From Ruminococcaceae bacterium UBA3903 (lineage in GTDB: Bacteria > Bacillota > Clostridia > Oscillospirales > Acutalibacteraceae): DNA of 64,000 nucleotides. The notes under the pieces were generated by a model. It was not told the origin of the DNA. It saw nothing but the letters and a program-made list of their open reading frames with translations, and made no database searches. This document shows, piece by piece, positions 1-6,983 of the stretch; the stretch's first letter is position 1; every line of letters begins with the position of its first letter. The DNA lies in contig DGFJ01000016.1 of NCBI GenBank assembly GCA_002391625.1, positions 434 to 64,433 on the forward strand, read 5' to 3'. A program made the position numbers and the translations under genes.

Positions 1-79
1 TGGGGTGCATAGCTTTTGTTAGCTTTAAGAGCAACGCTCCTTGTAGTCTTTTCAGGGGATATAATAATAAATGGCAGGC
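1..79. repeat. 79-bp direct repeat, copy 1
   Basis: This stretch recurs almost unchanged at 192-270, with the same length and only a handful of mismatches. It includes a purine/pyrimidine-mixed core with the words GCAACGCTC and TTTTCAGGGGATATAATAA. The copy may continue upstream of the window edge. No coding potential is visible, and its function is unknown. Confidence 0.85.
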
Positions 80-191
80 TGTTTTACTGTATTAACCATT
101 CTGCTTTCTACAGCTTAGACAGATAAAATAGTTCGTGTAGGGAGGTTGGCGGTAAAGCCTAGGTCAAGCCCCTTTTATTTGCTTGGGATTT

Positions 192-270
192 TGGGGTGCA
201 TAGCTTTTGTTAGCTTTAAGAGCAACGCTCTTTGTAGGCTTTTCAGGGGATATAATAAAAAATGGCAGGC
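192..270. repeat. 79-bp direct repeat, copy 2
   Basis: Second copy of the repeat at 1-79, separated from it by 112 bp of unrelated sequence. It lies just downstream of the 3' end of the lipoprotein gene on the minus strand. A short inverted repeat follows at about 265-287 (GGCAGGCCT / AGGCTTGCC), which could act as a terminator for that gene. Only these two copies were noticed in the window. Confidence 0.85.
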
Positions 271-305
271 CTAAATAAAAGGCTTGCCAATTAATTTACA
301 AGATT

Positions 306-779
306 TTATCCTACAACGGTTACGTCTGTCGTTTCTGGCATTAGGTCACCATCAACGCTTCCATTGTAGCTTACAGATACGGACACACCATCACCAAAGC
401 CATCAGGTATGCCATCAACAAAGTTGAATTCGTACTGAGAACCATCCGCTGATTCTATTACAAAGGATTGTGTACCATAGCCTATTACTACACCTTCTAC
501 AGAATTGCCATTGGTTTCTGTGGTGGCAGCCTGTGTTGATTGTTGTGTGCTGTTCTGTGTACCAGCCTCAGAGGCAGCCTGTGTAGCGGACTGGATAGGC
601 TGTGTGGATGGCTGTGTTGGCTGTGTGGCAGCGGGCTGTGTAGGTGCTGGTAAGGTAGCCACTGCCTGTGTAGGTGCTATTGTAGGTGCCTGTGTAGGCT
701 GTTTACTGCCTGAGCTGCCACAGGCTGTCAATGATAGTACAGCGATAATTGTTACTAGCACTGCTGCTATTTTTTTCAT
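306..779 (-). CDS. Lipoprotein with Thr/Gln/Pro-rich linker (paralogue of the next gene)
   Basis: A 157-residue predicted lipoprotein. Residues 1-19 are a typical signal peptide ending in a lipobox (Leu-Thr-Ala-Cys) with the lipidated Cys at 20. Residues ~25-90 are a low-complexity linker rich in Thr, Gln, Pro and Ala, and a compact C-terminal domain of ~65 residues follows. The start is supported by a GGAGG Shine-Dalgarno site. The C-terminal domain resembles that of the neighbouring lipoprotein at 857-1384 (pattern G-x-V/I-x-G ... Asp/Ala-Asp-Gly-x-x-Tyr/Phe-Glu-Phe ... Val-Ser-Val/Thr), so the pair probably arose by tandem duplication. It should be anchored on the outer face of the membrane. 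No named family was recognised and the function is unknown. Confidence 0.85.
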   Translation of the reverse strand: MKKIAAVLVTIIAVLSLTACGSSGSKQPTQAPTIAPTQAVATLPAPTQPAATQPTQPSTQPIQSATQAASEAGTQNSTQQSTQAATTETNGNSVEGVVIGYGTQSFVIESADGSQYEFNFVDGIPDGFGDGVSVSVSYNGSVDGDLMPETTDVTVVG

Positions 780-856
780 GTTAAAATTCCTCCAAGATTA
801 ATTTACATATATAGGTTGGTGTTCACCAACTATTTAATACCATATTATATGGGGGG

Positions 857-1384
857 TTAATACCCGTCTACAGTAACGGATACTGCTTGACCTAAGCTGT
901 TGCCTGTAACCTCGCCTGTATATAAAACAGTTACATAGCTGCCTGTGAAAAAGCCATCACGACCTGTTATATCTGCATTGCTGTATTCAAACTCAAACTC
1001 TGCTCCGTCAGCACGTTTAACAACCATTGTACGACCGCCCATACCGGATATTTCTCCGTATATTGATTTTTCTCCGTTCTCATTGACTGTACCACCCTCT
1101 GTAGGTGGTTCAGTTTCACCCTCTGGTAAGGTAGCCTGTGTAGGGGCTTCCTTAACTACAACGGTGCCGGCAAAGGTAGGTGCTTGTGTTGGCAGCTGTG
1201 TAGCAGGCTCTGTTGGTGCTTGTGTGGGAGGTGCTTGTGTAGGTGCTTGGGTTTGTGTGGCTTGGGCTTCTGTTGCCGGGGTAGTTGCCTGCTGTGTTGC
1301 TGACGAATTATTGCTGCCGGCATTACAACCAGCCATACAAACCGCCAATATAATAACGCTTAATAAGACAGATAGCTTTTTCAT
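857..1384 (-). CDS. Lipoprotein with Thr/Gln/Pro-rich linker (paralogue of the previous gene)
   Basis: A 175-residue predicted lipoprotein. I chose the ATG at 1384 rather than an in-frame TTG 15 nt upstream, because a GGAGAG site sits at the correct distance before the ATG. The signal peptide ends in Met-Ala-Gly-Cys with Cys at 20. Residues ~30-100 form a linker dominated by repeated Thr-Gln-Ala-Pro, and the C-terminal ~65 residues match the small domain of the protein encoded at 306-779. It lies upstream of that gene on the same strand with a gap of about 77 bp, so the two may be co-transcribed. The linker suggests the C-terminal domain is held away from the membrane across the cell wall. 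Ligand and role are unknown. Confidence 0.85.
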   Translation of the reverse strand: MKKLSVLLSVIILAVCMAGCNAGSNNSSATQQATTPATEAQATQTQAPTQAPPTQAPTEPATQLPTQAPTFAGTVVVKEAPTQATLPEGETEPPTEGGTVNENGEKSIYGEISGMGGRTMVVKRADGAEFEFEYSNADITGRDGFFTGSYVTVLYTGEVTGNSLGQAVSVTVDGY

Positions 1385-1595
1385 ATATAATCTCTCCAAT
1401 TTTATGTAAATAGTTTATCATAAATTGCCACAGAATTTCCATGTAGGTTATGGTAAAATCTGCAACGGCACATATTTCTAGCAATTTTATTCCTTATAAA
1501 TCATACCCTATTAATCGACAAAATTCAAGTGGAAAATAATATAATTTACACTTTTCACATAATATTGGATAGATAAAAGCACACCTTGGAGTAAA

Positions 1596-1624
1596 TTGAC
1601 ACAGATGGAATACTGTTGTATTCT
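1596..1624 (+). promoter_or_regulatory. Sigma-A-type promoter upstream of the FkbM-type gene
   Basis: TTGACA at 1596-1601 and TATTCT at 1619-1624 are separated by 17 bp, about 30 bp before the 1653 start codon. The -35 is perfect and the -10 matches 4 of 6 consensus positions. Confidence 0.6.
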
Positions 1625-1652
1625 AAAAGGAAAAAGGAAAGGATTGTGAATT

Positions 1653-2732
1653 ATGGTTGACGGTTTTACAAGGGAAAAGAGTGTATGGACGTTTTTACAG
1701 GATTGTGAAGTGCCAATATTTATATATGGCATGGGTAACGGCGGCGACAAGGTTCTGCGACAGTTTGATAGGCTGGGTATTGTGTGCAGCGGTGTAGTGG
1801 CAAGCGATGATTTTGTGCGTGGTCAAAGCTTTCACGGATATAAGGTGGAAAGGGTTTCAGATGTTGAAAAGCGTTTGGAGGATTTTGTCATAGCTGTTAC
1901 CTTTGCGTCACAGCTGCCAAATGTTATGAACCATATATATGAGCTGGCAAACAGCCACACAGTGGTAGCTCCTACTGTACCTGTTTTTGGTGATACCTTG
2001 TGCGATGATGAATTTTTGCACCGTAACAAGGATAAAATAGCCACTGCCTATTCACTGCTTTCTGACCAACAGTCAAAAAAGGTCTATCGTGGAGCGTTAC
2101 AGTTTTATTATACAGGCAGGCTGTCTTACCTGCCAATTATCACCACCGAAAAGGCTGAGGCGTATAGCAATATTTTGTCCTTAAGGATGGATGAGGGCTA
2201 TATGGATTTAGGTGCGTACAGAGGTGATACAATAGGCGAGTTTTTATCCTATACTAATAATAGCTACAACAATATAACGGCGCTGGAGCCTGACCCTAAA
2301 ACCTTTAAAAAGCTTAGCAAATACTGTGAGGAGCTTTCACGAACACAGCTATATGAAATGGGCGTATATAAGGAAAACACAACCTTGCTTTTTGACAATC
2401 AGTCAGGACGCAGCTCTACCTTAAAAAATAACAAGGGTATACCTACAAGGGTTACAACTATTGATGATTTATCCATAAACAAAAAGGTGTCATATATTAA
2501 AATGGATATAGAGGGTGTGGAGGGTGACGCTGTTGCAGGTGGTGTCAACACCTTAAAAACACAGGTGCCAAAGCTGAACGTGGCGGCATACCATACCTTT
2601 GAGGATTTATTTGAGTTAATTTTGCAAATCAATTCTATTAACAGCGACTATGAATTTTATCTGCGTCATCATCCGTATATTCCATGCTGGGACACTAATT
2701 TATATTGTAAAAACCGTTATAGCCAAGCATAA
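1653..2732 (+). CDS. FkbM-family methyltransferase with N-terminal Rossmann-like region
   Basis: A 359-residue protein whose C-terminal half (about 180-335) is an FkbM-type S-adenosylmethionine-dependent methyltransferase. A glycine motif (Tyr-Met-Asp-Leu-Gly-Ala-Tyr-Arg-Gly-Asp-Thr, 183-193) fits SAM motif I. An acidic ALEPDP follows at ~210-215, and the family signature Tyr-Ile-Lys-Met-Asp-Ile-Glu-Gly is at 281-288. The N-terminal part (~20-110) has an Ile-Tyr-Gly-Met-Gly-x-Gly motif like the nucleotide-binding domain often found ahead of FkbM domains in polysaccharide-modification proteins. FkbM enzymes usually O-methylate sugars or small molecules. No glycosyltransferase or polysaccharide cluster is adjacent, so the substrate cannot be inferred here. 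Confidence 0.8.
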   Translation: MVDGFTREKSVWTFLQDCEVPIFIYGMGNGGDKVLRQFDRLGIVCSGVVASDDFVRGQSFHGYKVERVSDVEKRLEDFVIAVTFASQLPNVMNHIYELANSHTVVAPTVPVFGDTLCDDEFLHRNKDKIATAYSLLSDQQSKKVYRGALQFYYTGRLSYLPIITTEKAEAYSNILSLRMDEGYMDLGAYRGDTIGEFLSYTNNSYNNITALEPDPKTFKKLSKYCEELSRTQLYEMGVYKENTTLLFDNQSGRSSTLKNNKGIPTRVTTIDDLSINKKVSYIKMDIEGVEGDAVAGGVNTLKTQVPKLNVAAYHTFEDLFELILQINSINSDYEFYLRHHPYIPCWDTNLYCKNRYSQA

Positions 2733-2786
2733 TAGTTTTTCACTCCTCATATAATAGCTTAGCTGTTATAAATAGGAGGAAAGAAA

Positions 2787-3707
2787 ATGAGAGAATTTTA
2801 TCCTGAGGGACGGCTTATGGATACAGCCGAGAATATTAACTATTTTAAATCTATGGCACAGCTTAGCGATGCCTGTTATGAGGGACGTATATTAGAGGCA
2901 CGTGCAATGGTGTGTGACTCGTCACATAATTTGATGGTGGATATGGGCATTATAAAGGGCATTATTCCTCGTGAGGAGGGGGCTGTTGGCATAAAAGAGG
3001 GTACAACCAGAGATATAGCGGTAATATCTAGGGTTAACCGTCCTGTTTGCTTTATAATTACAGGCTTTGAAAAAAAAGAAAACGGCAGCACCGTTGCCAT
3101 TTTGTCACGACGAGAGGCTCAACAGCGTTGTATTGACAAATACATCAGCACCCTAGTGCCTGGTGATGTGGTAGATGCTAAAATAACACATTTAGAGCCA
3201 TTTGGTGCTTTCGCAGATATAGGCTGTGGTGTGGTATCCTTAATGCCCATTGATACTATTTCAGTATCACGCATAGACCACCCACGGGAGAGGTTCTCCG
3301 TTGGTATGGACATTAACGCAGTTGTAAGGTACATAGAAAATGGCAGAATCAGCCTAACTCACAAGGAGCTTTTAGGCACATGGGAGGAAAACGCCAGCAG
3401 GTTTTCCCCTGGTGAAACGGTAGCAGGCATAGTGCGTTCAGTAGAGGAGTACGGTGCTTTTGTAGAGCTGGCTCCTAATTTGGCAGGCTTAGCCGAGGCC
3501 AAGGAGGGTATAAAGCCCGGTCATCAGGCCAGCGTATATATCAAAAATATCATCCCAAACCGTATGAAAATAAAGCTGATAATTATAGATACCTTTGAGT
3601 ATGCTTATAAGCCCCTGCCCCCAGAGTATTTCTTTACAGAAAAGCATATGGATAGCTTTTTGTACTCGCCGCCTATTGCAGATAAGGTGATAGAAACCGT
3701 GTTTTAA
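2787..3707 (+). CDS. S1 RNA-binding domain protein (short ribosomal S1-like)
   Basis: A 306-residue protein with three S1-type OB folds, at roughly 28-105, 125-185 and 205-265. Repeat 2 shows the hallmark pattern Gly-Asp-Val-Val-x-Ala-Lys-Ile-Thr ... Phe-Gly-Ala-Phe-Ala-Asp-Ile, and repeat 3 shows Val-Glu-Glu-Tyr-Gly-Ala-Phe-Val-Glu-Leu. The start follows an AGGAGG-type ribosome site (TAGGAGGAAAG). It is much shorter than the 4-6 repeat ribosomal protein S1 of proteobacteria but similar to the reduced S1 homologues of low-GC Gram-positives. The likely role is binding mRNA or structured RNA in translation or RNA turnover. It could be called rpsA, but the orthology is not certain. Confidence 0.8.
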   Translation: MREFYPEGRLMDTAENINYFKSMAQLSDACYEGRILEARAMVCDSSHNLMVDMGIIKGIIPREEGAVGIKEGTTRDIAVISRVNRPVCFIITGFEKKENGSTVAILSRREAQQRCIDKYISTLVPGDVVDAKITHLEPFGAFADIGCGVVSLMPIDTISVSRIDHPRERFSVGMDINAVVRYIENGRISLTHKELLGTWEENASRFSPGETVAGIVRSVEEYGAFVELAPNLAGLAEAKEGIKPGHQASVYIKNIIPNRMKIKLIIIDTFEYAYKPLPPEYFFTEKHMDSFLYSPPIADKVIETVF

Positions 3708-3884
3708 CGTTATAAAGGTCATATGATTACTATTGGGATAATATATAATTTTGCTGTAATTTATAGTTGCCACTGTCCCATAAAGTCCCCTTTGCCATTT
3801 GTTTTAGATAAAAGCTGTTGACACCCTGCATACGGGGAAATATACTGTATCTATATGGTGACATCCAATAGAGAGGAAGTATGT

Positions 3885-5156
3885 ATGGTGTCTGCAATTA
3901 TAATCATCCTATTGTCAGCAGTATTAATTTTATTAGTGATAAATCTGATAACATTAAAAAAGCAACAACCCAATGAGGGCGTATCCCCACAGGATATATC
4001 AAGGCTGCAAAAATATATGGAGGAGCAAAACCGAAATATGCGTATGGAGCTAACCTCTATTGTGCAGTCAAGTGTGAAAAGTATGGGGGATATGCTGGGG
4101 GAGAATCAGCAAAACGGAGCAAGGTCCCAAGCTGACAGGCTGACTCTTATGGAGCAGCGTTTAAACACCTTTGCTATGGAAAATCAACAAAAGCTTGGGG
4201 AAATACGTGAAACTGTTGAAAAGCGAATGGAGTATATTCAGCAGGATAACAATAAGCGCCTAGACCAAATGCGTGATATTGTAGATGAAAAGCTTCAAAA
4301 AACCTTAGAAGAAAAAATGACACGCTCCTTTGCCTTAGTTAACCAAAGGCTGGAGCAGGTTTATAAGGGCTTAGGCGAAATGCAAAATCTGGCAGTAGGT
4401 GTAGGTGACCTAAAAAAAGTTTTATCAAATGTAAAAACTAGGGGTATTCTAGGTGAAATTCAGCTGGGTGCTATCCTAAAGGAAATTTTGTCACCGGAAC
4501 AGTATGAGGAAAACGTTATAACGAAAAAAAGCAGCCGTAACCCTGTGGAGTTTGCTGTGCGTTTACCAGCTGATGGTGATGGTGTGGTGTATCTGCCTAT
4601 TGACTCTAAATTTCCTGGTGATACCTACGCTAACCTGCGTGATGCCTATAACAGCGGAAGCAAGGAGGATATTGCCGCCGCCACCAAGGCATTAATAGCT
4701 ACTGTAAAGGCAGAGGCAAGGGATATTCACGATAAGTATTTAGATCCGCCGGCTACCACAGATTTCGCAGTGCTGTTTCTGCCTTTTGAGGGGCTGTATG
4801 CAGAGGTGATAAACCTTGGGCTGGTAGAAGCCCTACAGCACGATTATAAAGTAAACATTGCAGGTCCCAGCACTATGGCGGCGTTGCTAAACAGCCTGCA
4901 AATGGGCTTTAAAACCTTAGCGGTGCAAAAACGCAGCACAGAGGTTTGGAACGTTTTAGGTGCAGTAAAAACAGAGTTTGACAAGTTTGCCGATGTGCTG
5001 GTGGCTACACAACAGCGGTTGGAGCAAGCAAACAGCGAGCTGGATAAGCTGGTGGGTGTGCGTACACGCCAAATACAGCGAAAGCTGCGCGGCGTTACAA
5101 AGCTGCATGACAGCAGCCAAGGCTTATTAAGTGATGAAACGGGTGTTGACCAATAA
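3885..5156 (+). CDS. rmuC: RmuC-family DNA recombination protein
   Basis: A 423-residue RmuC homologue. It starts with a single membrane-spanning segment (1-22), followed by a long coiled-coil region (~40-160, rich in Gln, Glu and Arg) and a RmuC nuclease-like core (~175-395). Recognisable core stretches include Gly-Ile-Leu-Gly-Glu ... Leu-x-x-Ile-Leu, Leu-Pro-Ile-Asp-Ser-Lys-Phe-Pro and Phe-Leu-Pro-Phe-Glu-Gly-Leu-Tyr-Ala-Glu. I chose the ATG at 3885, which has a GAGAGGAAG site just upstream, over the in-frame ATG at 3855. The family is linked to limiting recombination at inverted repeats and DNA-end processing; its biochemistry is not well defined. Confidence 0.88.
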   Translation: MVSAIIIILLSAVLILLVINLITLKKQQPNEGVSPQDISRLQKYMEEQNRNMRMELTSIVQSSVKSMGDMLGENQQNGARSQADRLTLMEQRLNTFAMENQQKLGEIRETVEKRMEYIQQDNNKRLDQMRDIVDEKLQKTLEEKMTRSFALVNQRLEQVYKGLGEMQNLAVGVGDLKKVLSNVKTRGILGEIQLGAILKEILSPEQYEENVITKKSSRNPVEFAVRLPADGDGVVYLPIDSKFPGDTYANLRDAYNSGSKEDIAAATKALIATVKAEARDIHDKYLDPPATTDFAVLFLPFEGLYAEVINLGLVEALQHDYKVNIAGPSTMAALLNSLQMGFKTLAVQKRSTEVWNVLGAVKTEFDKFADVLVATQQRLEQANSELDKLVGVRTRQIQRKLRGVTKLHDSSQGLLSDETGVDQ

Positions 5157-5262
5157 ATTCATTACAAATTGTGTATATTAAATCTCTGTAAGCTAACGGT
5201 GAATTAATCCCCTTAATTTAGGTAATACTGTAATAGGAATTACCTTGTTAGGGGGATTTTAT

Positions 5263-6045
5263 ATGCAGTACAATAAGGTGGAAATATGTGGAATAAATAC
5301 AGCTAAAATTAAAGTGTTAAAAGAACCGGAAAAACGTGAACTGCTTAACATTATTCGTACAGGCACACCCAGAGAAAGTGCTGTTGCCCGTGAAAAGATG
5401 ATTAACGGTAATTTACGATTGGTGCTAAGTGTTATACAACGCTTTACTAATCGGGGTGAAAATCCAGACGACCTGTTTCAGGTGGGGTGCATTGGGCTGA
5501 TAAAGGCTATTGATAACTTTAATACAGAGCTTGATGTGCGTTTTAGTACCTACGGAGTACCTATGATTATAGGGGAAATTAGACGCTACCTCCGTGATAA
5601 TAACTCTATTCGTGTTAGCCGTAGTATGAGGGATATTGCATACAAGGCTATGCAGGTTAAGGAGCAGATGACAGCACAAAATGATAAAGAACCAACAATA
5701 GAGGAGATAGCAAAAGCACTTGAGCTGCCAAAGGAAAGTGTGGTGCTGGCGTTGGAGGCCATTGTAGAGCCTGTGTCACTGTATGAGCCTGTTTTTTCTG
5801 ACGGGAACGACACTATATATGTGATGGATCAGGTGGGGGACAACAACGACGACAAAAACTGGTTAGACGAAATAGCGTTAAAAGAGGCTATGGCAAATTT
5901 ATCAGACAGGGAAAAACGAGTGCTTTCTCTACGTTTTTTTCGTGGCAGAACCCAAATGGAGGTGGCACAGGAGATAGGCATTAGCCAAGCGCAGGTGTCA
6001 CGCATAGAAAAGGGTGCATTATCACATATAAAGAAGGATATGTAG
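5263..6045 (+). CDS. sigG: Sporulation sigma factor SigG (forespore late)
   Basis: A 260-residue sigma-70 family protein with the SigG N-terminus (Asn-Lys-Val-Glu-Ile-Cys-Gly). Region 2 spans ~45-115 with Asp-Asp-Leu-Phe-Gln-Val-Gly-Cys-Ile-Gly-Leu and Ile-Ile-Gly-Glu-Ile-Arg-Arg-Tyr-Leu-Arg-Asp. Region 4 spans ~205-257 with the helix-turn-helix Thr-Gln-Met-Glu-Val-Ala-x-Glu-Ile-Gly-Ile-Ser-Gln-Ala-Gln-Val-Ser. The ATG at 5263 follows a GGGGGA site; an in-frame TTG at 5245 is less likely. In sporulating Firmicutes SigG directs late forespore transcription and is controlled by SigF and anti-sigma factors. It usually sits beside spoIIGA-sigE, but here it stands alone between rmuC and a long non-coding region. 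Confidence 0.95.
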   Translation: MQYNKVEICGINTAKIKVLKEPEKRELLNIIRTGTPRESAVAREKMINGNLRLVLSVIQRFTNRGENPDDLFQVGCIGLIKAIDNFNTELDVRFSTYGVPMIIGEIRRYLRDNNSIRVSRSMRDIAYKAMQVKEQMTAQNDKEPTIEEIAKALELPKESVVLALEAIVEPVSLYEPVFSDGNDTIYVMDQVGDNNDDKNWLDEIALKEAMANLSDREKRVLSLRFFRGRTQMEVAQEIGISQAQVSRIEKGALSHIKKDM

Positions 6046-6405
6046 TGTTAACGTTTTATTATTGCACCTGTGTTAGCCTGTGCTTTGTTTTGCTTTTAGG
6101 GCTTTTGAAAGATTTATTCTGTAGTGGTTATTTATACTGCTGTGCTTTGCTTTAGAAAAGCAACCGCTTTTTCTGCTAAGCCATACCCTTATTGTTACTT
6201 TTTAACCTACATTTCTTTGTTGAGAGAAATGCAGACAAGAAAGAGCTAAGGAGGGAGAATTTCCCATAATCCGCCCTCCTTAAAACATCATTTCCTTTGG
6301 GCTTAGGTGCATACTAAGAACCTGCCAGGCTGGTAATTGGACTGGCTTATTATTGCATTTGGGTTAGCCTATGTGCTGTTTTGCTTTAGAAAGACAGCCC
6401 AAATG
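6046..6405. repeat. Non-coding stretch with degenerate short repeats
   Basis: No credible gene is present between sigG and the feo leader. Similar segments of about 45 bp occur at ~6056-6100 and ~6346-6391, sharing TTATTATTGCA, GGTTAGCC/TGTTAGCC, GTGCT and TTTTGCTTTAG. A third shorter relative lies at ~6139-6165 (GTGCTTTGCTTTAGAAA). They are too diverged to call a mobile element and may be remnants of an old intergenic repeat. Confidence 0.45.
6247..6282 (+). terminator. Hairpin downstream of sigG, possible weak terminator
   Basis: TAAGGAGGG (6247-6255) pairs perfectly with CCCTCCTTA (6274-6282) across an 18-nt loop. No clear T-run follows, so intrinsic termination is uncertain. Confidence 0.4.
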
Positions 6406-6466
6406 AACAACCTAATAACAGAAAATAATTATGGTCTTGTGATAAAATAGTAGTGCATATTGTATA

Positions 6467-6495
6467 TTGACAAATAAGTTAGCGTGTGCTAAACT
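6467..6495 (+). promoter_or_regulatory. Sigma-A-type promoter for the feo leader
   Basis: TTGACA (6467-6472), a 17-bp spacer and TAAACT (6490-6495). Transcription would start near 6502, giving a leader of about 235 nt before feoA. The spacer contains a small palindrome, TTAGC-GTGT-GCTAA (6478-6491), overlapping the -10 edge. Confidence 0.6.
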
Positions 6496-6500
6496 AATAA

Positions 6501-6522
6501 CAAGTTAGGTTAAGCTAACTTG
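6501..6522. promoter_or_regulatory. DtxR/IdeR-like operator at the feo start site
   Basis: CAAGTTAG-GTTAAG-CTAACTTG is a 22-bp near-perfect palindrome immediately downstream of the -10. Its core TTAGGTTAAGCTAAC closely matches the known DtxR/IdeR box (TTAGGTTAG followed by CTAACCTAA). Position at the start site and the downstream ferrous-iron genes fit repression by an iron-loaded DtxR-family protein. The alternative is that this is the left-end hairpin of an IS200/IS605-type element. No regulator gene is in the window. Confidence 0.6.
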
Positions 6523-6537
6523 TTATACTGAGTAAAG

Positions 6538-6706
6538 GACTGCAAATGCAGTCAGCATAAATAAACCAAGCTGCACCGTAGGAAATACGGAAACAGTATA
6601 ATCTAGCTTGTGGACACTGTGTAAGACATAGTAGTACCCTTGGGTATTGGCAATGCAGTAATGGTAGAAACAGGAATCCCCTTGCTTTAGCTAGGGGGAG
6701 TGTCAA
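6538..6706 (+). ncRNA. omega-RNA-like / IS200-IS605 right-end-like element without tnpB
   Basis: A dense series of hairpins runs through the feo leader: GACTGC/GCAGTC (6538-6553), CCGTA/TACGG with a GGAAA loop (6576-6590), and TACCC/GGGTA (6635-6646). It ends in GAATCCCC...AGGGGGAGTGTCAA with a stem at 6678-6697. The terminal block, preceded by a TATTGGCAATG and GTAGAAACAG stretch, resembles from memory the 3' ends of tnpB-carrying IS200/IS605 elements, where the RNA scaffold ends and the guide begins. No tnpA or tnpB is present here. It could be a decayed internally deleted element, a stand-alone guide RNA, or a coincidental structured 5' UTR. Covariance-model search would decide. Confidence 0.6.
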
Positions 6707-6736
6707 ATAAGTGACTATACAAGGGAGGCTTGTACT

Positions 6737-6973
6737 ATGAAAAAAGAAAAAACCTTAAATTTATTAAAGATAGGTGAACAGGCAACCGTTGTCAGCCTTA
6801 GTGGCGAGGGTGCATTGCGACGCCGAATTATAGATATGGGTATAACACCGGGTGCAGTTGTTATAATGAGAAAGGCAGCGCCCTTTGGTGACCCCTTAGA
6901 AATAAATGTCAGAGGATATGAGCTTAGTATGCGTAAAGCAGATGCGGAAAAAATAACAGTGGAGTGTAGATAG
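6737..6973 (+). CDS. feoA: Ferrous iron transport protein A
   Basis: A 78-residue FeoA with the SH3-like fold pattern Leu-Ser-Gly-Glu-Gly ... Arg-Arg-Arg-Ile-Ile-Asp-Met-Gly-Ile-Thr-Pro-Gly. A strong AAGGGAGG ribosome site lies at 6721-6728. FeoA is a small cytosolic partner thought to modulate the FeoB transporter. It is 10 bp upstream of feoB, so the two are co-transcribed. Transcription probably starts near 6502 under an iron-responsive operator, and the leader contains the omega-RNA-like element. The segment just after that element's end includes the feoA ribosome site. Confidence 0.93.
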   Translation: MKKEKTLNLLKIGEQATVVSLSGEGALRRRIIDMGITPGAVVIMRKAAPFGDPLEINVRGYELSMRKADAEKITVECR

Positions 6974-6983
6974 GAGTAAACAG

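Noticed and set aside
505..801. Plus-strand reading frame of 98 codons opposite the first lipoprotein
   Set aside because: It is the reverse complement of the repetitive Thr-Gln-Pro linker, giving an artificial Cys/Val/Gly-rich peptide with no ribosome site.
945..1409. 154-codon plus-strand frame opposite the second lipoprotein
   Set aside because: It is antisense to a gene with signal peptide, lipobox and ribosome site; the peptide is low-complexity without recognisable motifs.
6460..6740. Group I intron/IStron interpretation of the feo leader element
   Set aside because: No group I core (P, Q, R, S segments) was recognised, and there is no split gene; the similarity is confined to the transposon right-end/guide-RNA part.
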